Assembly (NCBI GenBank): GCA_016508695.1
Contig: VNKQ01000005.1
Location: forward strand, 1,488,001-1,552,000
Reading direction: 5' to 3'
Origin: Hyphodiscus hymeniophilus
Lineage: Eukaryota; Ascomycota; Leotiomycetes; Helotiales; Hyphodiscaceae
Length of the DNA stretch: 64,000 bases
The notes beneath the pieces were generated by a model. The model was not told where the DNA came from, ran no database searches, and saw only the letters and a program-made list of their open reading frames with translations. Both the position numbers and the translations under genes were made by a program. This document shows, piece after piece, positions 58,464 to 64,000 of this stretch (within the stretch, counting starts at the first letter, position 1; every line of letters starts with the position of its first letter).

Positions 58464-59346
58464 AATTACCCAGAGAACCTTCAACGAAGGTGGTCACATA
58501 GTTGATTTGAATAGGCGTTTGTGGAATCATTTAGACGTGGGAAAGAGATCCAATGTATATGTTCATAGCGAAGAGACAATGTTAAAGCGCTACTGTTCTC
58601 CGTCGCGCATGCAGGAGCAACCAAAGTTGGTATGAAAGTCTATATAAAGTTTCCGTGGGTAAGCCTTCCGGTCTATCAAAGATCAGCCAAAATCCCAACA
58701 TCACTTCTTAGCATCGTCTGACCGAAAAGCCACAGTCTCCTCAAGGTTATTCAATATTCCCTAAAAGTTTCGCGCACCTCTGGCACTAGCATTAGCAAAC
58801 TTACGAGTGAAGACCTCCAGCCATGCTGTGCCTGCTCTTTCCCCTTCCTTTAATTGATCTCCTGTCACATTCTTCTCTGCTGTCGCTCAATTCGTTCCTC
58901 TGTTATTCTGCTGTTCTCGTATTAGGCTGTTATTATCGCCCTCCTAGCTCCAGTTCTCTTTCATCGCCATCATTGTTGACACTGCTATCTGCTAGATGGT
59001 CACTGTTTATTCATCACTGCTGCCTCTCAAATGGGGTTCAAGAAGCTCGGAACATTTAAAAGGTATTTCAAAGACTCTTGACTATACAAAAATCCTTGAT
59101 CACACGCATCTTCCCAACATCTCTAAACTGACAATTTCCCCCGTTTTCCTAACACCAGACATATTCTTTAAGAACAAATTTAGGATGAGAAACTCAAAGT
59201 ACAATTGCCTGTGAGTGCAGCAAGGTAGATGAAATACACCATATAACATAATCCCCCCAAAGAATTTTTTTAACAAGAATGCAAAGTACCATATTCGATG
59301 CAGCATGTCAGATGCTACACACCACAATCTTCCCTAGCGCTGAAGC
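58464..59346. other. Convergent intergenic region
   Basis: About 880 bp between two converging genes. Several open frames of 60-98 codons have no recognisable content. It probably holds long 3' untranslated regions. No repeat seen. Confidence 0.45.
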
Positions 59347-60143
59347 CTATCTTTGTAGTCGGCAGCCGGACTCAAGTCCATGGAAACCAGTCAGTCTGTT
59401 CGCAATGTCGGAAGCGTAACATAGCGTAGCTACCTTTGGAGCACTAAGATCCTCTCCGAGATGATACGAACCAGTGTTGTAAATTCTTGCAGCCCGATAG
59501 ATGGCCGTGGCGTCTCTTGCCCCACCATTCTCAGCCTGAGCAATACACTGCTTCAAACCATCCCCAGCTCCGCCCATACCTTGAGGATTATACCCGTCGT
59601 AGGTTCCAATGACACCGTCACTGACCATGAGACGGATCGCCTCAGCTGAGCAAGTGTTGGCTCCGAAACAAGTTCCGAAGCCATTGTGATCTTGCATTAG
59701 ACCGGGATTAGTGACGCCCAGATAAGAGGTGGGGGCACGAAGACAGCCGCCGGATTCTTGTAGAATAATGGCGAGGATGAAGCGTTCATCTACGCCAGAT
59801 GAAGCGGCTATGCTGCGGACAGTATCGTGTAGGTCCACAAGTTCTTGGGGCTGGTTGTTGGCTTGATTGTATTGCGTGCATGAGGAGATCATCAGCTCCT
59901 GGTTATTATCCCACCTGCGTAAAGTTAGCGGTAGTAGAAAGCTTTGGATATTTGTACTTACATGGCATCGAAGGAGACCCATTGATTGGTACCTGGCCAT
60001 CCTTGTTGAACTGTTCCATCTCCAGTATAAAGTTGATACGGAGGTAGCACTGCTGCGTCAGATGCTTGTGTCGTGATAGGATGACCTCGTGCAAGCTGGC
60101 AGAAAGCCGCAAGCATTGTTGCTTCGAAAGCGATGGAATGCAT
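59347..60143 (-). CDS. Secreted lysozyme/lytic-transglycosylase-like (muramidase-type) protein
   Basis: Exons 60143-59962 and 59914-59347 give 249 residues. A probable signal peptide (MHSIAFEATMLAAFCQLARG) precedes the mature part. The core has VDERFILAIILQESGGCLRAP with a Glu at the position of the catalytic acid in the lysozyme-like superfamily, then NPGLMQDHNGFGTC and a helical C-terminal part ending in a tyrosine-rich stretch (IYRAARIYNTGSY). Several cysteines suggest disulphides. A role against bacterial or fungal wall polymers is an inference; activity cannot be told from sequence. The intron join (ATG split as AT|G) keeps frame and gives FDAMWDNNQE. Confidence 0.75.
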
Positions 60144-61106
60144 AGTGTTGAATGGTAAGGATGGTTGTTGATTGATAGCTATGTTGATATGAGGTCTTGG
60201 TAAAAGTGTCGAATGATAAGAGCGGATGTGAAAAAAATTCGAGACAGAGCCGGAGGAGAGGGCTTATTTATGAAAAATAATAGTCAGTTCAAATCAAATC
60301 CTCAGTTCATACAAAAATTTCCTATTACAGTCCCGAAACAACCTTTTTGGCCCATTTCCTTTGGTGCTTGGGCGAGTTCATTTTGATATGGACCGGACAA
60401 AGCCAGGCGGACTCTTCTCCAATGACATAACAACCGGCGATATCCAACCTTCGCCTGCTAGGATATGATTGATAGAAGAAGAAAATCCCTGGCCACAAGA
60501 CCAGAAGCTAAAAGTCTAGCGGTGGTGTGGCTTCTAGAAGAGACTCGAGAGATATGCCGCCGAGAGGAGTTCCGTTCCTCGACGCTCTTAGTGTCAGGCC
60601 ATTTGAAAATCGACTAGAAAAACGTGGAATCGCGGCCATGAGACTCTCCAATCTCTTCTTAGATATTACAGCACGACAAAAATAACAATAGCTCCTGATG
60701 TGGCGGAAGATTTGGAGACAATTCTCCGTACTTTATGATTGCCTCAATACCTTATGAGATGGTTGCGCCCAGGGCTGATCGGTTTTATGTGTACTTGCAC
60801 GATTCCATTAGGCCAGTACGGCATGAAGGCAACTCATTGCGTTCTTTCTAGAATAGTCCTCACTTGAGTTTCTTTAAGTGTAGTCTTGAGTTGCTAGTTA
60901 CAACGAGTCGCAAGGCTTAGGCAATGTTCCCTCTCTAGCGAAAGCCAGGTGTGCACGGAGAAGAGAGCTGTACGCGTGTGGGGTAACATTTACCACAAGG
61001 CAACCATCGACTTTCTGACTCTTCAGGAAACCTTTCTTCTCCTCTTCTGCTGTTTTTGCTGATTGCTTTCTACTTGATATTGTAATATTCCAGCGCAATC
61101 TCAACC
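60144..61106. promoter_or_regulatory. Divergent promoter region of the muramidase-like and E2-like genes
   Basis: About 960 bp with no supported gene. A TATA-like AT-rich stretch (gcttatttatgaaaaataa) lies at about 60262-60281, some 120 bp upstream of the muramidase-like start, on the side expected for that promoter. Confidence 0.45.
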
Positions 61107-62180
61107 ATGGAGCAGATGGACTCTTTCAGCCGCTTGTCGTTAACACGCCGTGAGCCTTCCCGCACTCCATGCGCCGACTCAAAGTTGACTTGGCCTCAAG
61201 ACAATGGAGCTGGAGCTCCAGATCTAGTAGATGAATTTTCGAGTCCGGAATCTACTCCCATTATGACACCGGAGACTTCGGACGATGAAGACGAGGATAG
61301 GCTGCATTTACCTGAGGCCGAATTCGAAAGATCAGACGAAGCCAAGCCGTTACTTGATGTCCCTGCAGCGGCTTGTGAATGGCTTGAAGGCAAGGATCCT
61401 CATAAGCATACGACCACAATCGCGAGCTCAAGCAGCAATGATAGTGATGGCTGGCAGATCTCGCCCAAAGGAAGTCCATGGGGGTTGGAGAAGGAAGACA
61501 ATCTATTCTGTGCACCTGTAGCCATACTTCACCATAGCGAGGACGAAGATGAAGACTTTCACGATGCACTACTTGGCTCTGAGCTTTATTACGGTGTCCT
61601 GATATCTTCGATTCGCAAAGAGGATAGAGCAGCTCTGGAAAAAGTCAACTTCGCAACCGCCGAATCGAGAAGTCGTATGAGAGTACATAGGGAGCTCAGA
61701 TCACTTCACGAAGATGAAACCGTTCCCTATCTAAGTGTTGCCCCCATAGATGGCAATCTTGGAAACTGCCTTGCATGCTTCGAAGGAGCACCGGAGACGC
61801 CTCACGAAGGTGGCATCTTCTGGCTTCATATCGATTTTCCCGAAGATTATCCTGTGAAACCCCCCATCATCACCTTTCTCACCCCGGTATATCATCCCAA
61901 CATTGACGGAAATGGACGCATCTGCATCGATATACTGGAAAAGGCTTGGAGTCCTTGTCTCCAAACACAAACTCTACTGCTGTCGATTCTCTCTGTCCTT
62001 CATTCGCCGATTGTGGAAAACCGTGACGAGACACTGGTGGGAGAGATTGCAGAGAAATACCTTAAAGATAACGAGGACTACTGCAGTATTGTACGAGTCT
62101 ACACGGCGAATGCAAACGGAGTGAGACCAGACACATCGCACCTGGTAAATTTAACACCCATCGAGTACAATCCTCTTTAA
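61107..62180 (+). CDS. Ubiquitin-conjugating (E2, UBC-fold) protein with long acidic N-terminal extension
   Basis: A single exon of 357 residues. The first 185 residues are acidic and disordered (runs of Asp/Glu and Ser). The C-terminal 160 residues are a UBC fold. It starts with an RSRMRVHRELRSL helix, has YLSVAPIDGNLGNCLACFEGAPETPHEGG and FPEDYPVKPPIITFLTPVYHPNI, and carries the active site as HPN followed by GRICIDIL (Cys about residue 274) and then WSPCLQTQTLLLSI. The HPN triad and catalytic Cys are all present, so it should accept ubiquitin or a ubiquitin-like protein from an E1. The partner ligase is unknown. The upstream ATG context and the in-frame ATG three codons later (MDSFSRL) leave the exact start slightly open. 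Confidence 0.92.
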   Translation: MEQMDSFSRLSLTRREPSRTPCADSKLTWPQDNGAGAPDLVDEFSSPESTPIMTPETSDDEDEDRLHLPEAEFERSDEAKPLLDVPAAACEWLEGKDPHKHTTTIASSSSNDSDGWQISPKGSPWGLEKEDNLFCAPVAILHHSEDEDEDFHDALLGSELYYGVLISSIRKEDRAALEKVNFATAESRSRMRVHRELRSLHEDETVPYLSVAPIDGNLGNCLACFEGAPETPHEGGIFWLHIDFPEDYPVKPPIITFLTPVYHPNIDGNGRICIDILEKAWSPCLQTQTLLLSILSVLHSPIVENRDETLVGEIAEKYLKDNEDYCSIVRVYTANANGVRPDTSHLVNLTPIEYNPL

Positions 62181-62234
62181 GGGCCCACTGGTCGACATTG
62201 CATCTTCCGATAATCGTTGAGACGGAACCAGTAA
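62181..62234. other. Very short convergent spacer
   Basis: Only 54 bp separate the stop codons of the E2-like gene and the hydrolase. The two transcripts almost certainly overlap at their 3' ends. Confidence 0.55.
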
Positions 62235-63194
62235 CTAAGCAGTTACCGGAACATCCTCACCAGCTGCTCTCCTAATAAATCCTGCGACGAAATTAGGATT
62301 CACTACGTAAGGACTATGCCCCACGAACAGCCTTTCAGTCTCGATATCCCCTCCCCCTTCCTTCACTCCAGCAACAAATGCATCCTGCAACTGGACCGGA
62401 ATGGCACGATCGTCTTCGCAGACGAGATATGCTGAAGGAATCTTCTTCCATGCGGCCGATTTAGTCTTCGTTGTGAAGGTCTATATGGACGACTTGCAAT
62501 TAGTATTTCTTTTCTCTTAATCTTGGAGTAAAGCGTGATAATATGTCGATTTCGGATGATGTGACGATTTCTTGTTGAACATGTGGTAATTTAGAACTGG
62601 AGGGGAATGCAGTTGGGAGACTTCCCTTGATTGATTGAGGTTTGAGTGTGGACAACCAGTATTGCTGCTCTTTAGGGTTCAGATCATGGTATAATCTTCC
62701 TTTCATATCTTTAAGCCAAAGATTTCCATCCTACAAAATTTAGCACAGGCCTTATAAAGAATGACCACTGTCTATGTCACCTCTTGAATATCCCAAAAGT
62801 CTGGTGCAACTCCTTCGCCTAAATCCAGAAGACTCGTGTTCTCCGGCAAGACGAAGGATGAGACAAATGTCAGCTTCACCACCGCTCCTTTCTTCCCATC
62901 ATTATCGCGTTCTGCCTTACTCAGACCGTCAAGAGCGCTGTTGACTGGGATGCCTCCCCAGCTGTGAGCATGAATAATTGCATCATTACCTGTCTCCAGT
63001 TCTTTCATAACTACTGTTCTGACTGCGGCAATATCCTCGTCCAAGCTGTCGACAGGTGGACTGCCTCCAACACCTGGCATTGAGATGGTGACGCATTTGT
63101 ATCCGAGGGGCTCGAGAATGGAAATGACAGAGTTGAAAAACTCTGGGCTATGCCATGCTCCCGGAACGATAACAATGGTTGGAAAGATAGGCAT
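62235..63194 (-). CDS. Alpha/beta-hydrolase family protein
   Basis: Exon 1 (63194-62781) carries the hydrolase start: the VIVPGAWHSPEFFN oxyanion region, and the nucleophile elbow HAHSWGGIPV (G/H-x-S-x-G, Ser about residue 78). It joins exon 2 at 62730 (GNLWLKDMKGRLYHDLNPKEQQYW). The last exon begins near 62492 after a tatag acceptor (TFTTKTKSAAWKKIPSAYLVCEDDRAIP) and runs to the TAG at 62235-62237. It holds the Asp and His of the triad (CEDDRAIP and VGHSP). The donor of the second intron is uncertain; a GT at about the KLPH|V codon would keep frame. The protein is of the small esterase/lactonase type with no signal peptide. Substrate is unknown. Confidence 0.7.
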
Positions 63195-64000
63195 TACGAG
63201 GACCGAATGCTGGTAAGTTGGGCGTTTATTTCACGTCAATAGTGACTATCACTGAGCCAAGAGATCATGAACTGAATGTAGTGAGAACTCAAAGACTTTT
63301 GTACTCCAAGAAAATCCGACAGAGAAATCGATAGTTCCGTCGCCAGCCATCAGGACCGGCAAGAAACACCGGCATCTATGCCAGGGCGAGATAGAGGCGC
63401 GTTGATAGTGAATGATTCCACCCCGGTCTCTAACTGATTCCCCCGCTCCCCGCTCCCCACTCACCGGAGTCACCGCTACCCGCTCCCTACCCCGCCTCCT
63501 GGTCTCCGGTATTTGAAACGGCAGGCAATATGGAAGGTGTCGCTAGCACGAGAGATAGAAGGATGGAAATAATAATTACATACTCTCAATACTGACAGCA
63601 TACTTGAACCTTATTGTTACACAAATCAGCCTCACATTGTTGATATTATGTTTCATAACTTCTAAAATGATTGAGAAAAATTTAGGTATTTCAATCCAGT
63701 ATATCACATGATTATATCTTTTAAACTAAGGAATGTGATTCAAGATTAACACTTTAACATTATTGTTACTTACTAATGAGGAATTTTAAGGATTATTCAC
63801 TGAGTAATATGAGATACTTTTGAATACCATACAATTCATAGGTAAGTACCTGGGAGACATCAGATTCCCGGTAGGTAAGCCCACAAACTAGGTCTCGGGA
63901 CCACTAATTCCCAGCTGTTGCGGGTGAAGTCGTGATACAATGACCGACTTCTCACGTGAGGGACACTCTCACGGTAAGGTCATGAGCCTTGCCAGCCTTG
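63195..64000. other. Intergenic region at the window end, AT-rich from about 63,590
   Basis: The first 350 bp are the hydrolase upstream region and include a C-rich CCCGCTCCC-type repeat (about 63430-63490). From about 63590 to 63840 the sequence is clearly AT-rich compared with the rest of the window and has no open frame of note. A gene or transposon may start beyond the edge, but none is visible. Confidence 0.45.

Overview
This window is nuclear DNA from a filamentous ascomycete (Pezizomycotina). The genes have short spliceosomal introns, mostly 45-115 nt, with GT donors, CTAAC/CTGAC-type branch sites and AG acceptors. The protein families are fungal: alpha-1,3-glucan synthase, a GPI-type alpha-amylase, Ser/Thr/Pro-rich wall proteins and pepsin-like proteins with a membrane anchor. 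The gene set would fit a leotiomycete such as Helotiales, but that is an inference I cannot prove here. Bacterial-type features (operons, ribosome binding sites, CRISPR) are absent, and I saw no tRNA or rRNA gene.

Layout. 0-3 kb: the 3' end of an unrecognised gene, then a Yra1/ALY mRNA-export factor with a probable alternative exon. 3.4-7.5 kb: a repeat-rich secreted GPI-type wall protein (minus strand). 7.5-10.1 kb: gene-poor DNA holding a 562-bp non-autonomous inverted-repeat transposon with an exact 8-bp target-site duplication. 10.1-12.8 kb: a membrane-anchored pepsin-fold protein that has lost its first catalytic Asp. 13.6-15.3 kb: a 6-phosphogluconate-dehydrogenase-like protein. 15.8-28.9 kb: an alpha-1,3-glucan module, with the synthase (minus) and a GPI-type GH13 amylase (plus) diverging from a 3.6-kb intergenic region. 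30-39 kb: a cytochrome P450, a molybdenum-cofactor-sulfurase-like PLP protein, a tiny RNase-kappa-like membrane protein and a transsulfuration-type PLP enzyme. 39-46 kb: a MutL homologue without the endonuclease motif, divergent from valyl-tRNA synthetase. 46-56 kb: an F-box/beta-propeller protein ending in a CaaX box, a protein with five Cys-Pro motifs, and a CCCH/DUF1771/Smr protein. 57-63 kb: a Tvp38-type membrane protein, a secreted muramidase-like protein, an E2-like protein and an alpha/beta hydrolase. The last 400 bp are AT-rich and empty.

How the genes work together. Only the glucan synthase and amylase pair form a clear functional unit: in aspergilli, homologous pairs also lie together and set the amount and polymer length of wall alpha-1,3-glucan. 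The other genes are housekeeping or secreted-protein genes with no visible common pathway. I found no convincing undescribed multi-gene system. The most distinctive signals are the transposon, the cassette exon, the CaaX F-box protein, the multi-CP-motif protein and a shared palindrome about 178 bp upstream of two start codons. Intron positions were read by eye from splice signals, reading frame and remembered family alignments. Coordinates for multi-exon genes span start codon to stop codon.
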